Shown one piece after another: positions 32,871-41,384 of a stretch of DNA of 64,000 nucleotides (within the stretch, counting starts at the first letter, position 1; each line of letters begins with the position of its first letter). The position numbers and the translations under genes are program-made. The stretch is taken from the NCBI GenBank assembly GCA_036675475.1, contig JAKFEY010000027.1, positions 1-64,000 on the forward strand, read 5' to 3'. The notes beneath the pieces are model-generated. The model was not told the origin of the DNA and made no database searches. It worked only from the letters and a program-made list of their open reading frames with translations. This stretch comes from JALYRV01 sp036675475 (GTDB taxonomy: Bacteria > Acidobacteriota > Vicinamibacteria > Vicinamibacterales > SCN-69-37).

Positions 32871-33535
32871 CACCGCCCCGGCAGCCTCTCGGTTTTTCCC
32901 GATCGCGTCATCCGCGGCGCGTCGATCCTCGCCTTCACCCCGCCGACCTTGAGGGTGTCGCCCGCGCGCAAGTGAACCGCGCCGGCGCGCTTCCGTCCAT
33001 TTACCAGTGTGCCGTTCGTGCTGTTGAGATCCTCGACGGTGAGCGTGTCGCCGTCGAGCACAAACCGCGCATGCCTGCGCGAGACGCTCACGTCATCGAG
33101 CCGGATGTCGCTCGCCTCGTCGCGGCCGACGATCGTGTCGCCCTCGCGGAGCGCGAACCGGGCGTTGTCCAGCGCAACGCGCGAGTCGTCAATCACGAGC
33201 ACATACGCGGCATCCTCACGCGCGGGCGCCGCGGCGCGCGCGCCGGCGCAGAAGGCATAGCCGCGACCGTGCGCCGTGCGGATGAACACCGGGTTCTGGG
33301 CCGAGTCGCCCAGCGCCTTCCGCAGCTCCGTCAGCACCATGGTCAGGCTCGCGTCGCTCACGGGCGCGCCCCAGACCTCAGCCGCGAGCGTGTCCTTGTC
33401 GACGACATTCGGGCGGCGCGCGACGAGCAGGCACAGCACCGCAAAAGCCTTGGGGGTAAGGCGCACGTCGTGCCCCGACGCCAACAGCTGAGCCCGTCCG
33501 GTATCGAGAAGAAATCGGCCGAAATGAACCTGCAT
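32870..33535 (-). CDS. OmpR-type winged-helix protein with C-terminal FHA domain
   Basis: 221 residues. Residues 1-105 form a transcriptional regulatory C-terminal-type winged helix (LTPKAFAVLCLLVARRPNVV, then MVLTELRKALGDS, and the hairpin TAHGRGYAF), as in CadC/OmpR. Residues about 125-205 are an FHA domain: GRDEASDIRLDDVSVSRRHA and LNSTNGTLVNG, with the phosphothreonine-binding Arg, Ser and Asn present. No receiver domain exists, so DNA binding is likely tuned by a phosphothreonine partner. It is divergent from the FHA-kinase operon starting 80 bp away and is a natural candidate regulator of it (inference). Confidence 0.92.
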   Translation of the reverse strand: MQVHFGRFLLDTGRAQLLASGHDVRLTPKAFAVLCLLVARRPNVVDKDTLAAEVWGAPVSDASLTMVLTELRKALGDSAQNPVFIRTAHGRGYAFCAGARAAAPAREDAAYVLVIDDSRVALDNARFALREGDTIVGRDEASDIRLDDVSVSRRHARFVLDGDTLTVEDLNSTNGTLVNGRKRAGAVHLRAGDTLKVGGVKARIDAPRMTRSGKTERLPGR

Positions 33536-33615
33536 GGACCTGAAATCTTGGAAAATTCTTGTGATTCGCTGACGACTGTCCGTCCGGCGCTACATCATAG
33601 TAGCCGGAGGGAGGA

Positions 33616-34461
33616 ATGATGACGGCCGCGCAGCCACCCACCGGCAATCGCATCGCGTCGGAAGTCGAGCGCGAGCTGCAGATGCAGCTGTTTCCGCTGA
33701 GGAACGTCGTGCTCGCGCCCTCGGAGTACCACGTCTATCTGCACCCGGACGACTTCGAGCACATCCGCCACGTCGTCCCGCGCATCGTGCACGACGTGCA
33801 GGACTGCCTCAACGCGCTCGTGAAGCGGCTGAACGGCCGATCGAACTGGTCGCGGATGCTTGGCGCGGGCGGGCCGCCGATCGAGATTCCCGCGGGCGGA
33901 TGGGCCATCCACATCAACCCCGCGCTCAACGGCGACGTCGGCCGCGGCGAGCTCGGCATCCACTCGCGCCTGTCGGTGCCGCCGCAGCCGCGCTACGGCA
34001 GCGGCGCCGGCACGGTGCGCGTCGTGCAGACGATCGTCTCAGGCACGGATCGCCGCGTCGTCGGGGAGCGCAACGAGCCGGCGGGGGCGACGGCGGCAGC
34101 GCCGGACACCGGCGTGCGCCCGGGTGTCGACGGTCCGCGGCTCACCTATTCCGACGACAATGGCGCGCACGTGTTTGCGATGACCAAGGAGTTGACGAAG
34201 ATCGGCCGCGGCGGTGAGGACTACTGGGTCGATCTCACGCTCGTCACGGGCACGAAGATCTCGCGCGAGCACTGCCACATCCGCCGCGACGCGGCGGGCG
34301 CGTTCTACCTGCGCGACGTCAGCACGTGGGGCACACGGCTGAACGGGCAGCCGCTCGCGAAATACGTCGAGGGCGATCCGTCGGCCATGGAATACGCGCT
34401 CGCCGACGGCGCGTCGATTCAGCTGGCTGACGCGATCGTCATGGAGTTCCGGACGCGGTAG
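33616..34461 (+). CDS. FhaA-like protein (DUF3662 + FHA domain)
   Basis: 281 residues; GGAGGGAGG lies just upstream and ATG codons at 33616 and 33619 are both usable. The N-terminal part (about 10-125) resembles the DUF3662/FhaA N-terminal domain (ASEVERELQMQLFPLRN, HVYLHPDDFEHI). The C-terminal part (about 175-280) is an FHA domain with IGRGGEDYWVDLTLV, ISREHCHIRRD and the end STWGTRLNGQ. FhaA in actinobacteria recruits phosphorylated MviN/MurJ to control wall synthesis. It is the first gene of an operon with a PP2C phosphatase, kinase and RodA-PBP fusion. Confidence 0.9.
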   Translation: MMTAAQPPTGNRIASEVERELQMQLFPLRNVVLAPSEYHVYLHPDDFEHIRHVVPRIVHDVQDCLNALVKRLNGRSNWSRMLGAGGPPIEIPAGGWAIHINPALNGDVGRGELGIHSRLSVPPQPRYGSGAGTVRVVQTIVSGTDRRVVGERNEPAGATAAAPDTGVRPGVDGPRLTYSDDNGAHVFAMTKELTKIGRGGEDYWVDLTLVTGTKISREHCHIRRDAAGAFYLRDVSTWGTRLNGQPLAKYVEGDPSAMEYALADGASIQLADAIVMEFRTR

Positions 34462-34470
34462 GGCGCTGGC

Positions 34471-34560
34471 ATGATCCTCCACCTCCTCTTCCTCATCCTG
34501 CTGGCCGCGACCGCCGCATGGCTGTTCTGCCTGGCACTGATGGTGCGCCATGAAGAATGA
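34471..34560 (+). CDS. 29-residue single-helix membrane protein
   Basis: A short open frame from ATG 34471 to TGA 34558: MILHLLFLILLAATAAWLFC then LALMVRHEE. It is almost entirely one hydrophobic helix with a charged C-terminus. It fills the gap between the FhaA-like gene (9 bp before) and the PP2C gene, whose ATG it overlaps by 11 bp. Such tight packing suggests a real coupled gene, but GC-rich DNA also gives chance hydrophobic frames and there is no strong ribosome site. Confidence 0.45.
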   Translation: MILHLLFLILLAATAAWLFCLALMVRHEE

Positions 34561-36259
34561 CCGCACCGGGACGGTCGCCGCCAATGGCCTGCGCGCGGCC
34601 GCGCGCACCGACTGCGGCCGGCAGCGCGACGAGAACGAGGACCGCTATTTTCTCGACCTGCAGAGCGGCATCCTGCTGGTAATCGACGGCGTGGGCGGTC
34701 ACGCCGCCGGCGAGGTTGCCGCGCGCATCGCGCACGACACGATCCAGAAGCGGCTCGAGCGGCAGGACGGCACCGCGGCGGTGCGCGTGCGCGAGGCCAT
34801 CACACTCGCCAACCAGCAGATTCTCCTGCAGGCCGCCGACGCGCCGCAGCGCAAGGGCATGGCCTGCGTGCTCACGCTCGCCGTGCTCGAAGGCCGCCGG
34901 CTCACGGTCGGCCACGTCGGCGACACGCGCCTGTATCGCTTCTCGCCCGACGGCATCGCCAAGATGACGCACGACCACTCGCCGGTGGGCGAGCGGGAAG
35001 ACGCGCGCGAACTGTCGGAAACCGAGGCGATGCAGCACGCGCGCCGCAACGAGGTCTACCGCGACGTCGGCAGCGAGCCGCGCGAACCGGACGCGCCCGA
35101 CTTCATCGAAACGCTCGTCACCACGGTGGATGATGATGTGGCGCTGCTGCTGTGTTCGGACGGCCTGAGCGACATGCTGCCGTCGCTCGAGATCAACCGC
35201 ATCGTGCGCGCGCACGCCGGCGATCCCGCGCGCGTCGTCGACGCGCTCGTCGACGCGGCGAACCAGGCCGGCGGCAAGGACAACATCACCGTGGTGTACG
35301 TCGAGGCGCCGCGGTTCGCGAAATCGGCGGGCGCGGCGCGCGTGGTGCCGATGGCACGCCAGGCATCGTCGCGCCAGGTGGCCACCGAAGCGCTCGACGG
35401 CTTCGACGATGAGCCGGCGCCCAGACCCGCCGCCGGTGCGGCGGCGATCGCGCCGCCGCCTGCGCGCAGCGGATCCTTTCTGAAGAGCCGGGCGCTGGCG
35501 CTCATCGCGGGCGTGGTGCTTGGCGCCGGCGGTCTGTATGGGCTGCTGCAATGGCCGCAGCTGCAGTGGCCGCTCGTGCAGCCGATGACCGCCAGCCCGG
35601 CGCCGCGCGAGCTGATTGTGGGCGGCGCCGCCCCCGGCGCATACGCGACCATCGCCGACGCGCTGGCCGCCGCGCGCGATGGCGACATCGTGCGCGTGCA
35701 GCCCGGACGGTATGCCGAGGCGCTGGAGCTGCGGCGCGCGATCACCGTCATCTCAGAGGACCCGCACGGCGCGGTGCTCGCCGCGCCGGCCGGCGCGAAC
35801 ACCTGGGCATCGGTCACGGTCTGGTCGCCCAACACGGTGCTGCGCGGCTTCCGCATCCTCAACGACACGCCGGCCGGCCACGTCGGCGTGCGCGTGCACA
35901 CCGGCGACATCGAGATCGATGATGTGCGATTCGAGGGCGCGCTGCAGGCGGGCGTCGACGCCGTCGGGGCCGGCAGCCGTGCCGTCGTCCGCGGCAGCCG
36001 TTTCATGGGGCTCGCGGGAGTGCCGGTGCAGGTGGCCGACGGCGCGTACGTCGCGCTGCGTCAGAATCTGTTTCGCGCGGCGCCGGGCGCGCCGGGGCCG
36101 GCCGTGGCGTGCGTGTCGGCAGCGGGCGTCGGCCTCGACGCGAACATCTTCATCCACTACGGCCGATCACCGGTGGCGGCCTCCAGCGGCCCCGCGGTGG
36201 TGATCGATCCCGCGTATGTGATTCTTCCACCCGCCGCGCCGCGAGGCCGCGCGCGATGA
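34550..36259 (+). CDS. PP2C-type Ser/Thr phosphatase with membrane helix and extracytoplasmic beta-helix domain
   Basis: 569 residues. Residues 15-255 are a PP2C phosphatase: RDENEDR, VIDGVGGHAAGE, GHVGDTRLYR, CSDGLSDML and GGKDNITVVYVE give the metal-binding aspartates. A linker leads to one membrane helix (about 314-333), then an outside region starting PGAYATIADALAAARDGDIV. This is a right-handed beta-helix (DUF1565/pectate-lyase-like) with repeated strands such as NTVLRGFRI and VVRGSRFMGL. PstP of actinobacteria has a short outside part, so this ectodomain is unusual. It is expected to reverse phosphorylation by the kinase encoded next; the stop overlaps that gene by 4 bp. Confidence 0.93.
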   Translation: MKNDRTGTVAANGLRAAARTDCGRQRDENEDRYFLDLQSGILLVIDGVGGHAAGEVAARIAHDTIQKRLERQDGTAAVRVREAITLANQQILLQAADAPQRKGMACVLTLAVLEGRRLTVGHVGDTRLYRFSPDGIAKMTHDHSPVGEREDARELSETEAMQHARRNEVYRDVGSEPREPDAPDFIETLVTTVDDDVALLLCSDGLSDMLPSLEINRIVRAHAGDPARVVDALVDAANQAGGKDNITVVYVEAPRFAKSAGAARVVPMARQASSRQVATEALDGFDDEPAPRPAAGAAAIAPPPARSGSFLKSRALALIAGVVLGAGGLYGLLQWPQLQWPLVQPMTASPAPRELIVGGAAPGAYATIADALAAARDGDIVRVQPGRYAEALELRRAITVISEDPHGAVLAAPAGANTWASVTVWSPNTVLRGFRILNDTPAGHVGVRVHTGDIEIDDVRFEGALQAGVDAVGAGSRAVVRGSRFMGLAGVPVQVADGAYVALRQNLFRAAPGAPGPAVACVSAAGVGLDANIFIHYGRSPVAASSGPAVVIDPAYVILPPAAPRGRAR

Positions 36260-38154
36260 AGCGCGACCGCTTCCCCGTCGAGGATTATCAGCACGGCCCG
36301 GCCGACATCATGGCGGTCGGCAACTTCGGCGTGCTGTACCGCGCCTTCTGGAAGGCGCGCGGCAGGTACGTGGCGCTGAAGCACGTGCCGCGCAAGAGCG
36401 AGGCGGGCCGCAAGGTGGAAGCCGAAGAGCGCGGCGCGATGCTGCAGCAGGCCTTCGGCGAGCGCCATCCGCGCATCGTGCCGGAGATTTACGAGCACGG
36501 CCGCAGCGCCGACGGCGACTACTACATCGCCATGGAGCTGCTCGACGGCCGCGCGCTGTCGACGTATCTGAGCGACGAGCGCCTCTCGCACGAGCGCGCC
36601 GCGCAGATCGCGCTCTGGATCGCGGACGACTTCCTCGCCAACCTCCACGCGTTCGGCGGCGCCGATGGCGACCCGGCCGACATGATCGTGTACTCCGACC
36701 TCAAGCCGGATCACATCTTCGTGCTCGCCGACGGCAGCCTGCGCGCGCTCGACTTCGGCATCACCAAGCGCGTGCAGCAGGCCAACACGTCCACCGTCAA
36801 TCCGTGGGCGAGCGTGCCGTACGCCTCTCCGCGGCGGCTGCGCGAGGGCGTGGTCGATCGCGACGCGGATTTCTGGGCGCTCGGCGTCATCCTGTACGAG
36901 ATGGTGGCCGGCCATCATCTCTATCCCGGCGTCAGCGCGGAAGTGATGTCGCGCGCGATCGAGCGGCAGGATCCGCCGGCCGCCCTGCCGGCGTGCGATC
37001 CGCGCCTGGCCGCGATCATCCACAAGCTGCTCGCGCCGCACCGCCACGAAAGCTATCAGCGCGCCGGCGACATTGCCGCCGACCTGCGCACGCTGCTCGA
37101 CGGCGGCGTGCCGGCCGCCTCGGCCGCGCGGCTGAGCGGCAGCGTGCCCACGGCGCGCGTCCCCTCGACGCGCGATCGCGCCGCGGCCGCCGGCCCCTCG
37201 GTGCCAACCGACCCCCTGCCCCCGGGGGGACGCGAGGACGCGCCGTTTCTGGCGGCGCCGATGCCCGCACACGCGCCCAGGCCGAAGAAGCCGCGCAAGC
37301 CCGTCAAGCGGTGGCGCGCCATCGCGGCCGCCATCGTCATCCTGATGATGATCTCGCAGGCCTCCTCATGGCGCCGTGTCGAGCAGTTCCGCGACAGCAT
37401 CGAAACGATCGAGGCCTCGTCGCTGCCCGACGTCCGCGCATCGCTGCGCGAGCTCGGCGGCGATGTGCCGGATCGGGTGAGCCGTCCGCTCACCGAACGT
37501 CTGCTGACGCTCGCGGAGCGCCCGATTCTCGAATACCGCACCGAGCTGCCCACCGTCACCAAGGCGCAGTGGGAGCAGGCGCGCGACTGCCTCACGCTTG
37601 CCGGGGAGGTGTCGCCCGGCGACACGCGCGTCGAAGCCAGGGCGAAATACATCGACGGGCAGCTGGTGCGCATTTCGGCGGAGGGCAAGCGCGGCGACGA
37701 CGAGCGCGGCACGCTCGAAAGGGCCGTGGACCTGTTCCGCGAGGCCGCGCGGCTCGATCCCCGATCACCGGATCCATATCTGGGCCTCGCGCGGATCCAC
37801 GCCTACGACTTCCGCGACTTCGACGCGCTCATGCGCGACCTCGACGAGGCGCAGGAGCGCGGCTACCGGCACGGGCGGCGCGAGCGAGCGCAGATCGGCG
37901 ACGCGTACCGCTTCCGCGCCGATCGCGCGCGGCAGCAGGCGCGCGCGGAAGAAGGCGGTGAGCGTCTTCGCCTGTTGCGCGACGCGGCCGAGGACTACGA
38001 GATCTGCGCCGCGCGCTTCGAGGGCCTCGGCACGTTCCTCGACTCCGAGCGCAACTTCGCGTTGTGCCGTCAGCAGCACGAGCGCGTGCAGCTCGAGATC
38101 GCGCGCGCGGTCTTCGACGCGCAGGCGATCTTCCGCCGATGGGGCCGCAACTGA
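36256..38154 (+). CDS. Membrane Ser/Thr protein kinase with C-terminal helical/TPR-like region
   Basis: 632 residues starting MKRDRFPVEDYQHG. The kinase domain (about 14-295) has a glycine loop VGNFG, catalytic Lys in VALKHV (Lys42), catalytic loop YSDLKPDHIF (Asp148) and DFG at 166-168. The usual His-Arg of HRD is Tyr-Ser, while the catalytic Asp and Lys remain, so activity is plausible but regulation may differ. A Pro/Ala-rich linker leads to one membrane helix (about 356-374) and a helical outer region with TPR-like units (DLFREAARLDPRSPDPYLGLARIHAY). No PASTA repeats. It sits between its presumed phosphatase and the wall-synthesis fusion. Confidence 0.92.
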   Translation: MKRDRFPVEDYQHGPADIMAVGNFGVLYRAFWKARGRYVALKHVPRKSEAGRKVEAEERGAMLQQAFGERHPRIVPEIYEHGRSADGDYYIAMELLDGRALSTYLSDERLSHERAAQIALWIADDFLANLHAFGGADGDPADMIVYSDLKPDHIFVLADGSLRALDFGITKRVQQANTSTVNPWASVPYASPRRLREGVVDRDADFWALGVILYEMVAGHHLYPGVSAEVMSRAIERQDPPAALPACDPRLAAIIHKLLAPHRHESYQRAGDIAADLRTLLDGGVPAASAARLSGSVPTARVPSTRDRAAAAGPSVPTDPLPPGGREDAPFLAAPMPAHAPRPKKPRKPVKRWRAIAAAIVILMMISQASSWRRVEQFRDSIETIEASSLPDVRASLRELGGDVPDRVSRPLTERLLTLAERPILEYRTELPTVTKAQWEQARDCLTLAGEVSPGDTRVEARAKYIDGQLVRISAEGKRGDDERGTLERAVDLFREAARLDPRSPDPYLGLARIHAYDFRDFDALMRDLDEAQERGYRHGRRERAQIGDAYRFRADRARQQARAEEGGERLRLLRDAAEDYEICAARFEGLGTFLDSERNFALCRQQHERVQLEIARAVFDAQAIFRRWGRN

Positions 38155-41100
38155 TGGCGGACATGCGCATCGTCACCGTCGAACCCGAGCGCCGCGCGTG
38201 GCGGCCGGGCCGCACGGCGGCTCAGCGGCAGGCGGCACATCTCGAAGGGCTCGGCCTGCTGGCCGTCGCGCTGGTGGTGCTGCTCGGCGGATGGCTGGCG
38301 TACCGGCAGCACGGGCCGGTCTTCGCCGACGCTGCCAGGGGCCTTGCCGCGGGCACCATCGTCGACATCAACCAGGCGGCGTCCGCAGGCGAGCTGGACG
38401 CGGCCGTGGCGCCCATCGGTTCGGACGCCGGCCGTGAGCGCGCGGCGCGCGCAGCCGTCGCCTTCAGGCAGCGGCACGGCGCGTTCTCACACGTCGGCGC
38501 CCTTGGCGCGGTTCGCACGGACGGGGATGAGGCCTCCCTTTTCAGTCCCGGACACATCGCGGCGATCAAGGATGCCGCGGTTGTGCGCTCCGCTGCCGCG
38601 TATCGATCGCGGATCGCCGGCACGCTGCTGCTGTTTCTGGCGGCGTTTGCGGGCGCGCACCTGATTCGGCGCGTGACGGGCACCACGGGCGACCCGGTGC
38701 TGCTGCCGGCGGCGATGCTGCTGACCGGCCTGAGCGCCATGGCGCTCGTCTCGATGCGCGATCCGCTGCGCGACACGATTGCGGCCGCCGGCTTCGTGTA
38801 CGGCGTTGCCGCCGGATGCGCGCTGCTGACGGCGCTCGCGTTCGTCGACTTCGAGGATCCGCGCCTCAAGCGCGCCACGGTCGCGCCGATGGCGGCGGCC
38901 GTGATCCTCGCGTTCGCGCTGCTCGTGTTCGGCAGCGGGCCGGGCGGCAGCGGCGCGAAGGTCAACCTGTTCGGCATGCAGCCCATCGAGGCGATTCGCC
39001 TGCTCGCGGTGCTGGCGCTTGCGTCGTATTTCAGCCGGCGGTGGGAGCTGCTGCGCGAGATCGCGAGCCCCGTGGGCCCGTCACCCGCGTTCCGCCGCCG
39101 CCTGACCCTTCCCCGCCTTCGCGACGTGCGCCCGCTCGCGGTGATCGTCGGCACGCTGCTGGTGTTCTTCGTCCTGCAGAAGGATCTCGGGCCGGCGCTG
39201 GTGCTCGGCGCGATTGCCCTCGGCCTCTACGGCGTGGCGCGCGGACGCGCCGGACTGGTGGTCGCCGGCTTCGCGGTGCTCGCGGCCGGCTTCACGGCCG
39301 GGTACTGGCTGGGCGTTCCGTCAACGGTCGCGCGCCGGGTCGCCATCTGGCTCGACCCGTGGCACAACGGGCTGGTCGGCGGCGATCAGATCGCGCACGC
39401 GCAATGGGCGCTCGCGTCCGGCGGCGCGTGGGGCGTGGGCAGCGGGCTCGGCGAGGGGCAGATGATTCCGGCCGGGCACACCGACCTGATGGTGGCCGTA
39501 CTCGGGGAAGAACTCGGCCTTGCCGGACTCCTCGTCATCGCGGGCGTGTTCGCGCTCGTGATCTGGCGCATCCTGCGCATTGCCGCGCGCGCGCCCGGCG
39601 ACTACACGGCGTTTCTCGCGCTCGGCTGCGCGCTGTCGCTGTCGGTGCCCGCGTTCGTCATTGTCGGAGGCCTGCTCGGCCTGGTGCCGCTCTCGGGCGT
39701 GGTCACGCCGTTTCTGAGCTACGGCAAGTCGTCGATGATCGCGAACCTCGCGGCGCTCGCCATTCCGCTGGCGATCGCGCGGCGTGCCGGCCGGCCGCGC
39801 GCGTCGTTCGCGCGGCAGATGCGCACCATCGGGCTGGTGCTGGCCGCGGGCGCCGCGATCATCGTGGGCCGCGCCGCCTGGCTGCAGGTCGTGCGGGCCG
39901 ATGCCATCACGCTGCGCCCGAGCCTGGTGCGGCAGGCCGACGGGGGCGCGCGCTATCAGTACAACCCGCGCCTGCTGATCGCGGCGCGGATGATTCCGCG
40001 CGGTACCATCTTCGATCGCAACGGCCTCGTGCTCGCGTCCAACGACGCCGCGAGCGCCGCGCCGATGCTGACGCGCCTGTCCGCGCTCGGCGCGGGCGTC
40101 GCGCCGTGTCCGCCCGACGCGCCGCGCTGCTATCCGCTCGGCAACGCCGCGTTCCATGTGATCGGCGACGCCACGCACCAGACCAACTGGGCCGCGCGCA
40201 ACGCGTCGTTCGTGGAGCGCGACGCCGGCGCGACGCTGCAGGGCTTTGACGATCAGGCGCGCACCGTGCAGATCACCATGCGCGACGGCAGCGTGGTGCC
40301 CGTGGTCGCGCGCGACTACTCCGCGCTGCTGCCGCTCGTGCGCAGCAAGGGCTACATGGATCATCCGGACGTGCGGCGCGTGACCGACGCCGTGCGCGAC
40401 GTCACGGTGACGATCGACGGCCCTCTGCAGCTGCTGGTGGCGCGCGCGCTCGAAGCCCGCACGCGCGCGGCAGGCTCGACGCGCGGGGCCGCCGTCGTGA
40501 TCGACGTCGACACCGGCGCGATGCTGGCGTCGGCAAGTTATCCGTGGCCGGAAGGCAGCGCCACGATGACCGAGGCCGCCACGCCCGAGCAGCTGCTCGA
40601 TCGCAGCCGCTACGGGCTCTATCCGCCCGGGTCGACGTTCAAACTGATCACCGCGGGCGCGGCGCTCGGCACCGCCTCGGCAAAGCTGCTGCCGTCGTTC
40701 GTCTGCGAGCGGCTGCCCGACGGACGGGTCGGCGCGCACATTCCCGGCGTGAGCCGGCCCATCAGGGACGACACGCTCGATCGCGAGCCCCATGGGCGTG
40801 TGGATTTGCGCCGCGGCCTCGTGGTGTCGTGCAACGCGTACTTCGCGCAGCTCGCGCAGTACATCGGCGCCGGGCCCATCGCCGACACCGCAGCCGCGGC
40901 TGGCCTTCATGCGGCATCCGAACCGGTAGCGCGCAACCTGAATCGCACGCTCCCGTTTGCGGGTTACGGACAGGGCGAAGTGCTCGCAAGCCCGATGCGC
41001 ATGGCCCGCGCGGTGGCGGCCATCGCGGGAAACGGCTCGCTCGTCGAGTCGCCGATCGTGCAGTCACCCGAGCGCACGCGCACCCCGTGGCTCTCGCCCG

Positions 41101-41384
41101 CCACGGCCGCGCTGCTCCGCGCCGCGATGCGCGACGTCGTGACCAGCGGAACCGGGCGCGTGCTGGCGGGGCATGCCGTACCGATTGCCGGCAAGACCGG
41201 CACGGCGGAAGTCAGCAACGCCGCCTCGCATTCCTGGTTCGTCGGCTTCGCGCCGGCGGGCGGCAGCGGCCCGCGCATCGCGTTTGCCGTGATTGTGGAA
41301 CACGCCGGCTACGGCGGACGCGCGGCCGCGTCGGTCGCCGGCGACCTCGTGACCGCGGCGCGGAAGACGGGAGTGATTCGATGA
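38154..41384 (+). CDS. SEDS glycosyltransferase (RodA/FtsW) fused to a penicillin-binding transpeptidase
   Basis: A 1076-residue single chain. After a first membrane helix (about 37-53) comes an outside segment resembling a ComEA helix-hairpin-helix (VDINQAASAGELDAAVA to HGAFSHVGALGAVR). Residues about 160-545 are a polytopic SEDS domain: LQKDLGPALVLGA, RRVAIWLDPWHNGLVGGDQ, GSGLGEGQMIPAGHTDLMVAVLGEELG and FLSYGKSSMIANL. Residues about 560-1076 are a class B PBP: RGTIFDRNGLVLASN, active-site PPGSTFK (about 830), SCN and KTGTAEVSN. SEDS proteins polymerise lipid II and class B PBPs cross-link it; here both are one polypeptide. It starts in a TGATG overlap with the kinase gene. Confidence 0.95.
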   Translation: MADMRIVTVEPERRAWRPGRTAAQRQAAHLEGLGLLAVALVVLLGGWLAYRQHGPVFADAARGLAAGTIVDINQAASAGELDAAVAPIGSDAGRERAARAAVAFRQRHGAFSHVGALGAVRTDGDEASLFSPGHIAAIKDAAVVRSAAAYRSRIAGTLLLFLAAFAGAHLIRRVTGTTGDPVLLPAAMLLTGLSAMALVSMRDPLRDTIAAAGFVYGVAAGCALLTALAFVDFEDPRLKRATVAPMAAAVILAFALLVFGSGPGGSGAKVNLFGMQPIEAIRLLAVLALASYFSRRWELLREIASPVGPSPAFRRRLTLPRLRDVRPLAVIVGTLLVFFVLQKDLGPALVLGAIALGLYGVARGRAGLVVAGFAVLAAGFTAGYWLGVPSTVARRVAIWLDPWHNGLVGGDQIAHAQWALASGGAWGVGSGLGEGQMIPAGHTDLMVAVLGEELGLAGLLVIAGVFALVIWRILRIAARAPGDYTAFLALGCALSLSVPAFVIVGGLLGLVPLSGVVTPFLSYGKSSMIANLAALAIPLAIARRAGRPRASFARQMRTIGLVLAAGAAIIVGRAAWLQVVRADAITLRPSLVRQADGGARYQYNPRLLIAARMIPRGTIFDRNGLVLASNDAASAAPMLTRLSALGAGVAPCPPDAPRCYPLGNAAFHVIGDATHQTNWAARNASFVERDAGATLQGFDDQARTVQITMRDGSVVPVVARDYSALLPLVRSKGYMDHPDVRRVTDAVRDVTVTIDGPLQLLVARALEARTRAAGSTRGAAVVIDVDTGAMLASASYPWPEGSATMTEAATPEQLLDRSRYGLYPPGSTFKLITAGAALGTASAKLLPSFVCERLPDGRVGAHIPGVSRPIRDDTLDREPHGRVDLRRGLVVSCNAYFAQLAQYIGAGPIADTAAAAGLHAASEPVARNLNRTLPFAGYGQGEVLASPMRMARAVAAIAGNGSLVESPIVQSPERTRTPWLSPATAALLRAAMRDVVTSGTGRVLAGHAVPIAGKTGTAEVSNAASHSWFVGFAPAGGSGPRIAFAVIVEHAGYGGRAAASVAGDLVTAARKTGVIR

